A stretch of 64,000 nucleotides of DNA from Malachius bipustulatus (taxonomy: Eukaryota; Arthropoda; Insecta; Coleoptera; Melyridae), in assembly GCA_910589415.1 (NCBI GenBank), contig OU342630.1, forward strand, positions 92,562,186-92,626,185. Direction: 5' to 3'. Positions within the stretch are counted from its first letter, which is position 1; every line of letters starts with the position of its first letter. The notes below the pieces were generated by a model. That model saw only the letters and a program-made list of their open reading frames with translations, was not told where the DNA came from and made no database searches. Shown here piece after piece: positions 43,661 to 55,162 of this stretch. The position numbers and the translations under genes are program-made.

Positions 43661-46600
43661 ATGGGAAAGAGAACAAATCGACATTCTAGTTCTAGTAGTA
43701 GCTCTTCTGAAAGCTCCTCTAGATCACGAAGTAGTTCTCCGAGGAGATATCGAAAGAGAGGACGCTATACGACAGAAAGATCATGCACGCCGACTAGATC
43801 TTCCACGTCATCACGGAGTGTTTCTAACGAGCATGAAATTGAGGAATTGAAAAAGAAAGTGCAAGAATTAACCAAGAAAAATGAAGAACTCACTACAAGC
43901 AGTGAAATAAGGTTATCGGTGAGAAGCGACTGTATCCCAGAATTTTCGCCGGATAGCGCATCTCTAACGGCTTCTCAGTGGCTAGACAAAATAGATCAGT
44001 TAAAATCTATTAACCGTTGGAACGACATCACAACCATCTACCATATGCAGTCGCGGTTAACAGGAATGGCCAAAAGTTGGTATCATAGCTTGACAGTATA
44101 CAAGCAGTCATGGGAAGATTGGAAAATACTTATAAGGAAAACGTTTCCTGATAGTATTGATTACGCATCGGCGCTACGAAAAATGCTTGAGCGTCACAAA
44201 CAGCCAAACGAATCTATGACAACATATTATTTTGAAAAGATGGGTCTACTGCGTTTTTGTGAAATTGATGGAAAGAAAGGCGTCTCTTGTTTGATAGACG
44301 GACTCAACGATCGAGTAATGCAAAATGGAGCAAGAGCCGGACGTTATGAAACTCCTGAATCGCTCTACGAAGAGTACCTTTCTGCTGTCAAAGATGTGCC
44401 GAGCTCAGTAGTGAATGTCAAGAAAAGTTCTGACAAACTGGTAACTCATGTACCTAAGACCGATTTAAGGTTTGCTATACGTAAAAGGTCACAGTACATT
44501 CCATCTGAATCTCGTCACGATAGTAAAAATATTAAATGTTTCAATTGCCATGAAAGAGGACATATTTTTTCGAAATGTCCTAAGCCAAGGGTGACATGCA
44601 CCCGCTGCCATCGTTTAGGTCATGAAGCTGGAAACTGCCTAATGAAGCCTGAAGGTACTAAAAATATCGGTAAGCAGAGCCTTCATATTACTACTGTTAA
44701 TAATTCATATAAAAATGCGAATGATTGTTATTTTATTGATTGCGTCATAAATGACATGTCCTTTCGAGGTTATGTAGACTCGGGTAGTACCACAGTCACA
44801 ATTAGAGAATCTGATGTTTTAAAGTTAAAGTTACAATTAATTCCAGCTCAAATGAGGTTACAAGGTTTTGGTGGAGGGAGTGTACCTGTTAGTTCGAAAG
44901 TTGAACTTAATCTGAAAGTTGACTTAGCTGTAGCACAAGTAACTGCTTTGGTTGTTCAGGACGCGCATCAAAATGTTTCAGTTATTGTAGGGCAACCATT
45001 TATAAATCACGAGAATGTAGTTGTAATTGTTCGTGGAGGACAGGTTCGTCTCTTCAATAAAGATTTAATTAACATTAACGAGTTTTCCGAACTACCACCA
45101 AGAAAATTTACTCTGTGGGCAACAGAAAAGTCTGTTATTCCCCCAAATCATATAGGTCATATATCAGTAACTTGTGACGAGCAGTGTGAAGATCTTTTTA
45201 TTGATTTGCAATACCGACAGTTGCCGAATAACTTCCATGTAATTCCACGTTGCGTTATAAATTTAAAATCAGGGAATTTAATACCAGTCATGAATATTTC
45301 TGATCGAAATGTTGAATACGCTAAAGGTGTCGTTGTTGCTCGAGGTTTTGGTTGTGTCCCTATTTCTCACTCCGAGGAACAATGTCTGACGATTAAGCAA
45401 AATAATTTACCAATTTTTGAAATGTCCCAACTTCAAAGTCAAATAAATCCAATATTAAACGAGGAACAAAAATTAAAACTGCTAAAGCTCCTAAATGACT
45501 ACCGATCATGTTTCGCAACTAATACATCGGAAATTGGAAATTGCCACTCTATAGCGATGTCAATAAAACTCCGAGACGAGGAGCCAATCACGTACAGACC
45601 CTATCGTTTGTCATATCCCCAACGTCAGAAGGTCCAAGGAATAGTCCAAGATTTGTTGGAGAACGACATAATCAGGGAATCGGATTCACCATACTCCAGT
45701 CCAATATTATTAGTACGAAAGAAAAACGGAGAAGAACGTATGTGTGTGGATTATAGGGCCTTGAATAATAAAACCATAAAAGACAAATATCCCTTACCCC
45801 GGATCGATGATCTTCTAGACAGGCTCAAAGGTTGTCAATTTTTCACTAGTTTGGATCTTGCTTCCGGGTATCACCAAATTCCCGTTGATGAAACTTCAGT
45901 CCCAAAAACAGCTTTTGTTACTCCTGACGGACACTACGAATATTTAAGAATGCCCTTTGGGTTGGTCAATGCCCCCGCCGTTTTTCAGAGAACCATAAAC
46001 ACTCTTCTGGGTTCGCTTCGTTTCACATGGGCTCTTGCATATCTAGATGATGTGCTAATACCTTCTTCTAGTTTCGATGAGGGACTAACACGCCTAAAAG
46101 TTATCCTGGAAATCTTCCGTGACGCCAACGTTACTCTCCGTCTGAACAAGTGTCATTTCTTAGATACTCAAATAACATACCTAGGTCACGAGATCAGTAA
46201 AGATGGCATCAGGCCAGGCGTAGACAAAATTAAAGCAGTTTCTGATTTTCGACCACCCACAAACATACATGAGGTTCGGCGCTTCCTAGGGTTGGCTAGT
46301 TATTTCCGAAAATTTATAAAAAATTTCGCTTCCATTGCAAAACCTTTAACAACATTGACCAAGAAAGATACGCCCTTTAGATGAGAAACCTCAGAAAATT
46401 GTGCTTTTGAAGAACTGAAAAATAAATTAACTACCAGACCGGTATTAGCAATATATGACCACCTCGCTGAAACCGAAGTCCATACTGATGCTAGTAAATT
46501 TGGCATCGGTGGAATTCTACTGCAAAAGCAAGATGATTCCTCCTTAAAACCAGTGCAGTACTTTAGTAAATCGACAACTCCAAACGAACAGAACTACCAT

Positions 46601-48157
46601 TCGTTTGAGCTCGAAACATTAGCCGTTGTGAATTCTTTACAAAAGTTTAAAGTTTATTTGTTGGGAAAACATTTCAAAGTAGTAACGGATTGCAATGCCT
46701 TAAGGACAACCTTAACAAAGAGAGACTTGATCCCTCGCATAGCACGTTGGTGGTTAACGACTCAAGAATTTGATTTCAACATAGAGTACCGTCCAGGTTG
46801 CAAAATGAGTCATGTTGATGCGTTGAGTCGAAGTCCTATCGAGGACGATACTGGCAGAACAGATGAAATTCTCCATGTAAATGTGACTGAAGACGACTGG
46901 GTACTTGCAGCTCAACTGACAGATGAAAAGTGTAAAAACATTCATCTAATTTTGTCAGGAGGAGCTGACGAAAAGCAGCTGCAGGAAATGTCTAAGGATT
47001 ATTGCCTCAAAAATAACCGAATTTACCGCAAGACACCCCATGGGTTAAAATGGCTTGTACCCAAAACTTCTAGAAGACGTGTGTTGATGTACTATCATGA
47101 TAGCATCGGTCACTTTTCAGTCGATAAAACACTTGCGGCGCTAGGAGAAAATTACTGGTTTCCGCGCATGCGCAACTATGTAAAAAACTATATAGCTGCT
47201 TGCTTAGGGTGCATGTATAACAAGAAGCCTTCAGGTAAACAACCTGGTATGCTAAATTGCATCGAAAAGAAAGATATTCCAATGGACACGCTTCACTTGG
47301 ATCATTTAGGGCCTTTTGTAAAAAGTAAAAAGAATAATAGTTATTTAATAGTCGCTGTAGACGCATTTACGAAATTCACGTTAATGAAAGCAGTTGTAAG
47401 TGCAAAGGTAGCCCCCGTTATTAAATTTCTTAGCGAAAACGTAATTAATATCTTTGGAGTGCCAAGAAGAATTATTTGTGATCGTGGGACAGCATTTACA
47501 TGCAAGGTTTTCACTGAGTTTTGCAACGATTTAGGAATTAAGCGAGTATTGTGTGCTACTGCTACCCCCCGTGCTAATTAGCAAGTTGAACGAATGAATA
47601 GGGTGATTCTTTCTGCCGTCATGGCTTCCTCGGAAGATGACGTTCGCTGGGATGAATCAATAAGTCGTGTCCAGTGGGGTATGAATGTTACGGTAAGTTC
47701 TGTAACGAAGAAAAGCCCTTATGAGGTTTTTCTGGGTTATAAGCCACGAGGAATAAATGATGCTTTCCTCACTGCTGAGGTTTCTGAACAAAGTGTTGTT
47801 GATTTAGCTGAAGTTCGAACAGAAGCTGCTCAAAATACTGAGTTGAATCAACAAGTTCAGAAAAGAAATTTTGATAGCAAACGTGCTAACACTAAAGGAT
47901 ATCATGTTGGCCAACAGGTCCTTGTCCTGAGAACAAAGTGTTCTAATGATGGACAAAGTAAGAAGCTCGAGCCGAAGTATCAAGGGCCTTTTGTGATCAC
48001 AAAGATTTTAAGTAACGATCGTTACGTAGTAGAGGACATGCCAGGTGCGGAACGTTCCCGTCTACCATACAAGGGCATTTGTCCGACTGACAAACTGAAA
48101 CCGTTCAGAGTCGTGGTTAGCTCCCAGTCAGAAAAGTCTGATAATGAATCTAACTGA
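43661..48157 (+). pseudogene. Gypsy gag-pol polyprotein with two in-frame stops
   Basis: One frame of 1498 codons plus stop runs from ATG 43661 to TGA 48155-48157, broken only by TGA at 46382-46384 (codon 908) and TAG at 47579-47581 (codon 1307). Order: an Ser/Arg-rich N terminus (residues 5-55), a coiled coil (about 60-80), gag (LTASQWLDKIDQL, WYHSL), and two CCHC knuckles (C293/C296/H301/C306 and C313/C316/H321/C326). Protease has YVDSGST with D373. RT has YPLPRIDDLL, FTSLDLASGYHQI, MPFGLVNAPAVFQR and YLDD at 794-797. RNase H has TDASKFGIGG. Integrase has an HX4H...CX2C zinc region, LDHLGPF, CDRGTAFT and QVER. The first stop falls where a Trp is usual and the second just before the integrase Glu region. 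No frameshift is present. Confidence 0.92.
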
Positions 48158-48330
48158 AAAGTTCAGTTATGAAATGGGTAGCTTATAGTCAGAAAAGTCT
48201 GATAATGAATCGTTATTGAAACGTTAGAGTAGCCCCTAGTCAGAAAAGTTTGACAATGGCAATGACTGAAAAGTTCAGTAGTTATGGGTAGTTTTCAGTC
48301 AGATCTGCCTAACGGTGAATCCAACTGAGA
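48112..48330 (+). repeat. Degenerate short tandem repeat after gypsy pol
   Basis: The word agtcagaaaagtctgataatgaat recurs at about 48127, 48187 and 48238, with a weaker copy at 48296. The copies alternate with ctgaaaagttcagtta-like hairpin words. The first copy encodes the last residues of pol (SQSEKSDNESN). Confidence 0.75.
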
Positions 48331-48502
48331 ATTTATTTTCTTTAGTGATGGAGTCTCCGGTTCGGAATTATCTGAATTGAAGACTACCTGGGAAACTGAA
48401 GACCTAGATGCTAATTTTTTTTATTTCTGTTATATTCCAGGCCAATGGAAGAAATAACGCGGGTCGCTTCTCGAGGGCGAGAAGAAAGTCAGGTCAGCCG
48501 AC

Positions 48503-48786
48503 TGTAGGCGATTTTCCCGATCGCCGCTAATAATAATTAAGTTTACCTATATTTCATTTGTTTTGTTTGAATAGATTTATTTTATGACTGAAAATTGTAA
48601 TTATAAGAATTATTGTGAATCATTTAAATGACCGGCTATCTGCGATAAGATTTAATCGCACTCGAACAGTTTGAGCTGGTCGCCTGAAGAGAACGGATCG
48701 TATAAAATATAAATTTTGTTATCATTGGTTGAGATTCATTATTTTATTTCTCCTTGTCTATTAATTATTCAAGAATGGTCCTTACA
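48503..48786 (+). repeat. Right LTR of the gypsy element
   Basis: 284 bp, same as the left LTR except for one base, followed by the target duplication TTGT. The preceding gagggcgagaagaaagtcagg is purine-rich and may include the polypurine tract. Confidence 0.95.
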
Positions 48787-49106
48787 TTGTGAAATAAAAC
48801 ATAAAAATAAATGAAAAAAATAAAAGTTGACCTATGATTTTGAAATTTGGTATAGAGACCTAAATGTTGATTCTGAACAACTTTTTCAAATAACATTTTG
48901 TCGTATTTGCCACATAAAATGCACTTTACTCAACAGAAAAACCGGTTTCTTGGAAATTTCCAAGGCATGCTTGATTTTTCAAAACTAAAATTTTGTTAGA
49001 AATTACTCTTTAACCAAGCAGTGCTGAACCCCAAAAAATTAAAATTGAAATCAAAAAATGTTTGTCTTTTATAAGAGTCGTTTCACCTATCCGGGGACAC
49101 ACGGTA

Positions 49107-51299
49107 TATTGTCGACAATATTTTAAAGAGAGAAAAGATTGGATTAGAATTAGAATAGAATAGAACCTAAGAATTGTTTCATATACATCGGAAACCTGGT
49201 ATGTACGACTATATTAAAATGTTTAGATCAAGTTAAATAATTTTTTTGGTAAGTTATAGGTAGGTATTACCTAATACGAAAAGTTCATGTAGGTACTTCA
49301 ATAACAATTAAAATTTAGTGAAAACATAATAGGCTAGAAGACTGAAAATAAAAACAAAATAAAAAATATAAACATTGGGATGAACAGGTTGCAGTACCAT
49401 CACACTATGATATTTTTATTTGACTGAAAGAGATAAAAATTACCCTTATGTTGCATTACCTGATTTTCGGTCTTGTCCAGAAATGTTGTCCATGTTTGTA
49501 AATGACCATCATCCATTACACGGTATAAAAACACGACTTCAAAACGATAAAAAACTTCAAAGAGAGCACAACATTTATAAAAAACTGATGTGTACTAAGG
49601 ATATGTCATACTAGGTTTTCACTTAACTTTATTTAGAATATTCTAATATCATTGAAGAAGTGTGAATATTAATTTATATCGACCAATCCGTTCGCACCGA
49701 CAATAATAGTAAACTCTATTGTGCTACCAAACCATAATGTGGACAGCTCAACACCGACTCTCAACGATGCCCTTCATCTCCAATTCGTTATCATTCATTC
49801 AACACGAAAAAGAGATACTCACACGGGCTACAACAAGGGTTTTCCCGACAGAGGATCAAAAAGTGTAATAATTTTCATCAAACCTTAGATTTTCACGCGT
49901 TTTTCACTTATAAAATCTATCGGCGTTATTATCGGCTGGCAAGCATTACCAGATATAGTGTTCATGAAGTAGCTTTTCCGTAAAGAATTAGCGGTTAAGG
50001 GTTTGGAGTTTGGACATCAGACGGCCGATATATTTCTAGCAAGGCGAACCTCCAAAGCTCCTCCGAAAGCGGGACGAAAGCTGCCGAATGGGGTTCGATC
50101 GGGAGCAACACATAGCAACCAACGGGTACCGCCCTCCACTACTAGAGAGTCTCGCTCGTAGCAAGGACAATTCACTTTCAAGGATGTAATAAAAAATTGC
50201 ATGTTATGATGAATGATGTCTTATGGAATAAGAAATCTCTAGTAATTATGCAAATATAACCATAAGCACGAAATTTTTATGCACGATTTCTTAATCACGA
50301 AATTAATTGTAGTTAACTGATGAAAGAGTTTTAAAAATGGGGCAACAGGAGAAATGGTGTAAAGACAAGGAATGTAATTATAATTTATAATTATTATATT
50401 ACGGAAAAGCTACTAAATTATTCAAAAAGTCAACGGTAGATACCTACCTACTTATAAATTACCAAAGATTTGTGATTATTATGATTCTTTTTTGCCAAAA
50501 TTTTACTAAGGCGTTAAAACACATTAAGCACATTGGTTGCAATAATAAGGTGGTTGTAATCAAACATTACGAAGGTAATATTGTTAGTTACAAATTATAA
50601 ATAACCTGGAAGCAATCAGAACCATAGAACCGTAATCAAAACATACTAAAAATTATACCAACAAAAAACTTGTCAATCAACTGCGTTATGGAATTTTATA
50701 CAGGGTGTCAATTTGAAAAATTATCACCTCCCAATTCCCCATAAAATGATTTTATAACCGATTTTATAACCGAGGACACTCACATGGGTATATAAGCATT
50801 AATTCCATTTTTCCGCTTCATCCCCTCCGCAACAATATTATGTGGCTATCCAGTTAGAAATTTCAAACAGGATTACACAAAAAAACAAAACAAAATTTAA
50901 AATGAAACAATGGGTTTTCTTGTTATGCATTTTTAAATATTTAAAAAATTACTTGTTTGAAAACTATTGAAGTATCACCAGACATAGGTATCGATTTTAT
51001 TATAGAGTATAAATGTATAGTTAAATTAAATTTAAAAGAAATAATAATTTAGTAATAATAAAAATATCATCGCAGTCTTCAACAAAATACATATTTACAA
51101 TTTTAAGAAACTACTTTGTGCCTCTAATGTCCGTATCAATCGAATAAGTTCTAAATATAATGATTTTACCATTGTATATTTTGAGATTCCTGACAGCTGA
51201 TTGATCTAATTCTCTAAAATCTCAAAGTATCTAGGAACGAAGTTATTCCAGAAATACAGATCGATAGTCAAGCAATCACATTGAAACACAAATAACTAA
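49107..51299. other. Stretch with unidentified short ORFs
   Basis: AT-rich except for a GC-richer island at 50010-50170. An open frame at 49420-49614 (TERDKNYPYVALPDFRSCPE...) has a protein-like composition but no recognised family. A lone MITE end tacagggtgtcaatttg lies at about 50700. Confidence 0.35.
50017..50202 (-). CDS. Unidentified ORF in a GC-rich island (doubtful)
   Basis: A minus-strand frame of 61 codons (MQFFITSLKVNCPCYERDSL...) covers an island much GC-richer than its flanks. The plus strand is also open here for about 50 codons, so strand cannot be decided. No domain is recognised. It may be an exon, a transposon fragment or chance. I include it only because composition stands out. 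Confidence 0.15.
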   Translation of the reverse strand: MQFFITSLKVNCPCYERDSLVVEGGTRWLLCVAPDRTPFGSFRPAFGGALEVRLARNISAV

Positions 51300-51466
51300 T
51301 ACAGGATGTTAAGAAAATGACTGATAAACTCTATAATACATTGTAGGGAGCCCTCATGCAGTAGAGTACGGGAAAAATAATCCCGAGCTACATTTAAAAG
51401 ATATAAGCAAAATATTGAGCAATAAATTTGGCAACGTTTAACACGATAACTGCTGGAATTTGGTAT
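51300..51466. mobile_element. Truncated copy of the 16.2-kb MITE
   Basis: acaggatgttaagaaaatgactgataaactct through agatataagcaaaatattgagcaataaatttggcaacgtttaacacgataactgctg follows the left half of 16205-16731 closely. The right half is missing. Confidence 0.88.
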
Positions 51467-51647
51467 TATTGTACTTTTTAATTTTATATGATTTGTGTTG
51501 CTTATTCCTCGTAAAAAATAAAATGTCAGATGGCTCTAACCTTACTAAAAACTAAACTTTACTACTCTAAATAAAGGGGAATCAGAAAATAAAAAACAAA
51601 AACAGAAACAATGAAAAGGGTTAAATAATCCGGTGTAAAATGAAATA

Positions 51648-52045
51648 TACGGGTGTAACGTAAGTACTGCGAAATATAGGGGGTGATTCCTGAGATCATT
51701 TTAAGATAAAAAGTTCATCTGAACATGGGTCCGAAAATGCTTAAAGTTGGGGTAATTTTTACCCCACACCCCCCAGATTTAACCCACTCTTGGTGAAAAT
51801 TTTCAAGTGATCTACAGTCTATCTTATTAGGCATAAAAACATTGGTGGATGTGGCAAATTTCGTCATCTTATGTTGAACGGTTTCGGAGATAATAAATAA
51901 AAACCTTCGCCAGGGTCACAACTTTAGGGGCCATAACTCAGCGGGTAAGCATTTTCGGACCCATGTTCATATGAACTTTTTTTCCTAAAATGATCCCAGG
52001 AATCACCCCCTGAAATCTTTCGCAGTGCTTATGTTACACCTGGTA
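51648..52045. mobile_element. Foldback MITE, 398 bp, arms of about 95 bp
   Basis: Left: tacgggtgtaacgtaagtactgcgaaat...gggggtgattcctgagatcattttaag...catgggtccgaaaatgctta. Right: the inverse, taagcattttcggacccatgttc...aaaatgatcccaggaatcacccc...gcagtgcttatgttacacctggta. The interior is non-coding. Confidence 0.85.
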
Positions 52046-52399
52046 TGTGAAGGTGAAGCCAAAACCATTGATGTTCTGACCAATTTAGAAGATGAAGATG
52101 AAACTTTCTGTTTAATTTCCTACTCTTGTTCAAAAGAAACATGATCGCAGAGCACTAGTTGCTTCAAATGGGCTTCAACTGTACCGATAAAAGTCCATAT
52201 CTTCTGCATTTTCTTCAATTCTGACGACGGTATAGGTACAGAAGTTTGTCACAATCAACTCATAAGTTTCATCCCGCGGGCCGGAGCAAGTTATTCTGAC
52301 ATTTAAAGTGACCTTTTTTATTTGTTATTATACAGTGTGGAAGGTTAGTAACGAATGTATAAATTCAGTAATTCCGTTGATTTTAATTTTTTGAAAAAA

Positions 52400-52735
52400 T
52401 ATCGAAGTCAGCATCGCATTCAGCGACCTCGAAAACGGGCGGGGACGGATTTTCGTCGATTTCAAGCGGCGAGTTCCCGTTTCACCCATTCCGGGGGTTG
52501 TTCTTGGCCGCGTAGAGGGGTTGAGGGCGTCGAGGACCGACCTCGACATCAGCATCGCGTTCAGCGACCTCTAAAATGTGCGGGGACACAAGTTTGGCCG
52601 CCAAGAGAAAGAAGTTCCGTGATTTATCATTTAGGGGTGGTTTTTGGCCGTTTTAGGGGGTGCGGTCAATTCGAGAAGAGTTTAAGCCACCACCATCGTA
52701 TTCAGCATTCTCGAAAACGGTGGGGGGTGTTTAGT
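52400..52735. repeat. Tandem repeat, about 145-bp unit, about 2.3 copies
   Basis: The block cgacatcagcatcgcgttcagcgacctctaaaat and relatives occur at about 52405, 52548 and 52690. The first two are followed by a ggccg and (g)aggggtt-type segment. CpG-rich, unlike the flanks. It opens a 142-codon plus frame (52355-52783) that I regard as incidental. Confidence 0.7.
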
Positions 52736-55162
52736 TATCGGGTTCGATTAATTATAATAACTACACATAACTTGTTACTTTAATATATTTGATTAGCTTC
52801 ACAAGTACAACAACATAACAGTAACATCAGATGCATGACATTTCTAAAAGTACAATAATTGCCAAGTCCTACCTACGAAATATATAACAATACTAACTGA
52901 CACAACAGGGGGAGGGCTAGTCTCGCTAGACTCTGAAATCCGAGCACTTTTCGGGGGTTTTTCCGACTCACAGAATCCACTATAGCTGTAGGGATCGTAT
53001 TTAAAATTTGCTAGTGATAATATCGATATAGCTTTACAGGGTGGAAACTTGTAAGTCATAGGGATTTAAAGATAAAATTGTCATTTTCTTGTCTTTAGAA
53101 TAAAATGCTATTTAAATAACTTCTGGCAGTAGCTACGAAGTACTTAATTAGTAAGTTTTAATTTTGAATAAGTTTACACTTATGCAGATAAATAAAAATA
53201 GGAGTCGGAATTATTGTTTTCAAATATACCCAACACGTTCGCTGCCATGCTGGTCCCATGGGCCCATGAGCCCCAGTAGTATACATTCCCAAAACAGACC
53301 GGTCGGACGCTGGTCTCATGGGACCAGCACGTTTTTTCTCTTTTTTTACTAATTGTTTTTTTTAATGTTGGCTACAACATATAGTATAAATTCCAAGTTA
53401 AGTTAATATATCTCATAATGGCCCAGTGGCGGAACATATTCTGCGATTTTACTGTGATCTGGTGCTATTCCTCTGCTGTGTAATTGTACCTAAATTTCGA
53501 TATTGATTAGTTATCAACAAAATCTTGACGGTACTACAAAAGTATAGATATTCAAATTAAATTTGTCTTATTTGACAATGTTCCTGTAATTTTTACATAA
53601 TCCAACAATGACAACAATCCACAATGTAAGTAAAACCGGCAAATGAGTGCAAATTTTAAAATTAATTAGAATTTTCTTTTTGATATTTCTACTTATTAGT
53701 GGAATATTTTAACTGAAGATAGGCTCGTTAAATAGAAATCGTCATTGTCAAAAATTATTTCCTCTAAAATTGTTCTCTAAATCAAAACCTGCATGGAGAT
53801 ATTATTTGATTCCCTGATGCCTGGTACTTAATAAGAATCCTAGTAACTTTCAAAAATCAAAAAAACTTTTGACTTCAAGACAAAGATAGACGTATGAATT
53901 TTTGCCAGATAAATAATATAACATTATAAAACACTACAATAATTCCACCAGATACAAAATGAATAGTAGCATCTCCCAGGCATTTCGAACTACCTTGATG
54001 ATAATATTATCTACCCATTCCTAGTTACTTTGACCCGTTAACGAAATAACGAACTGCTGTCCTCGATGAATAATTTAATTTTCGTACACTTGAAGATCTA
54101 ATGTGCATCTACAGGATGCCATAAATTTACGCCATCCATCCTGAAATCCTGGACTTCAACGCAGAAAGTCAACTTTTATAACAGGAGGCACTTTTGTAAA
54201 ATAAGAATTTACTCATTACTCCCAAAATATTATAAAAACATAAAAAGTAAATAAAATAATTTACAGTTATCGTACACAATGGTTCGTTGATCCTTCGGGC
54301 TGGGCGATAACACTCCTTTATCATGAGAATATAATCGTTTTAATGCCGAACAGAGGGTCAAGATTGGAAGTAGCAAAGCCAGACTGTTGACATAGGAGGG
54401 TTTCTTATAGAGATGGCGTTTGCATCTAAAAGTGGTTCGGTTTTATGCCCCCTCGACTTGATATCGGGTCGAGAAAAGAGTGTGTTCGGGGTCTGGGGTC
54501 GACTAGAGGTATAACAGGTATAATCCCTCTTTACATAAGCTTATTAGGTACCTTGATTGATAATCTATTACAAATAGGATAATTCTAAGCACATTCAAAG
54601 CTACTTAAAAAAAATAAAAAAAAAGTAAAATTCCAATTTATTTAAAATCCTTTTGTTGAACAGATAACAAACCCTAACTTGGTACGTTTAGCATAATAAC
54701 ATTTATTATATTATCCTACATCAGCAGTTGCTGTCATCAGAATGTTTACTAGGTTTACTAGATTTTACTGGTCTAGAGATGGTAAACTTTTCTATGGTCG
54801 CCATATTAGATTTTTGCTAGATTAAGGAGCAAAAATAATAAAAAAAAACTGATACAATGAATCAGAATCATAAATAGTGGTAACTGTTGCTTAACCAAGT
54901 AATTATATTCCTAAAAAACATTTTGGTCAAGTCACCCACAGAAATCTGAAGGACATTTATTGACATTTATCTTACTAAGTATTTGACCATTATTACTACT
55001 TGTGGGCTTCCAATGGTAACTAGTTAACGTTAGTGGAAAACAAATGAATGAGTTAAATTTATTGAAAAAGCAAACAGCAAAATATTGTTTAAAATAACAC
55101 TTAGGTATTACAAAAACCGCTCAAAAACTCCAGCTTATATATTATGTGATAATCTCGTTCCA
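52736..55162. other. AT-rich stretch without a recognised gene
   Basis: Contains the palindromic piece at about 53233-53336 and an isolated tacagggtgg at about 53034. The GC-richer part at 54280-54520 holds no clear frame. ORFs at 52844 and 53164 lack domains. Confidence 0.35.
53233..53336. repeat. Cluster of CTGGTCCCATGGG-type palindromic words
   Basis: cacgttcgctgccatgctggtcccatgggcc at the left and gtcggacgctggtctcatgggaccagcacgtttt at the right share words in both orientations. This may be a short DNA-transposon remnant, possibly piggyBac-like. The identity is a guess. Confidence 0.35.

Larger units (their letters stand above)
43228..48786 (+). mobile_element. Ty3/gypsy-type LTR retrotransposon, near complete, 5.56 kb
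   Basis: Two 284-bp LTRs flank a single gag-pol frame in the order gag, protease, RT, RNase H, integrase, which is the Ty3/gypsy order. The target duplication TTGT is at 43224-43227 and 48787-48790. The LTRs differ at one base that I can see (t at about 43319 versus g in the right copy), so insertion was recent. Two in-frame stops interrupt pol. No env-like third ORF is present. It is nested in the foldback element 42796-49106. Confidence 0.95.
42796..49106. mobile_element. Foldback MITE split by a gypsy element
   Basis: The left arm taccgtgtgtccccggataggtgaaacgactc (42796 on) and the right arm ending gagtcgtttcacctatccggggacacacggta (to 49106) are inverted copies of about 330 bp, including the block ggcatgcttgatttttcaaaactaaa. 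The left half also has a local hairpin (caaatcaaagaatttcatttgtaacaaagact with inverse, about 43110-43227). Without the gypsy element it would be about 750 bp long. Confidence 0.88.

Noticed and set aside
43661..48157. Programmed stop readthrough in gypsy pol
   Set aside because: Stops lie within RNase H and integrase rather than at a gag-pol border, so mutation is the simpler reading.
49420..49614. ORF of 64 codons as a gene
   Set aside because: Composition is protein-like, but there is no recognised family, no splice context and no conserved motif.
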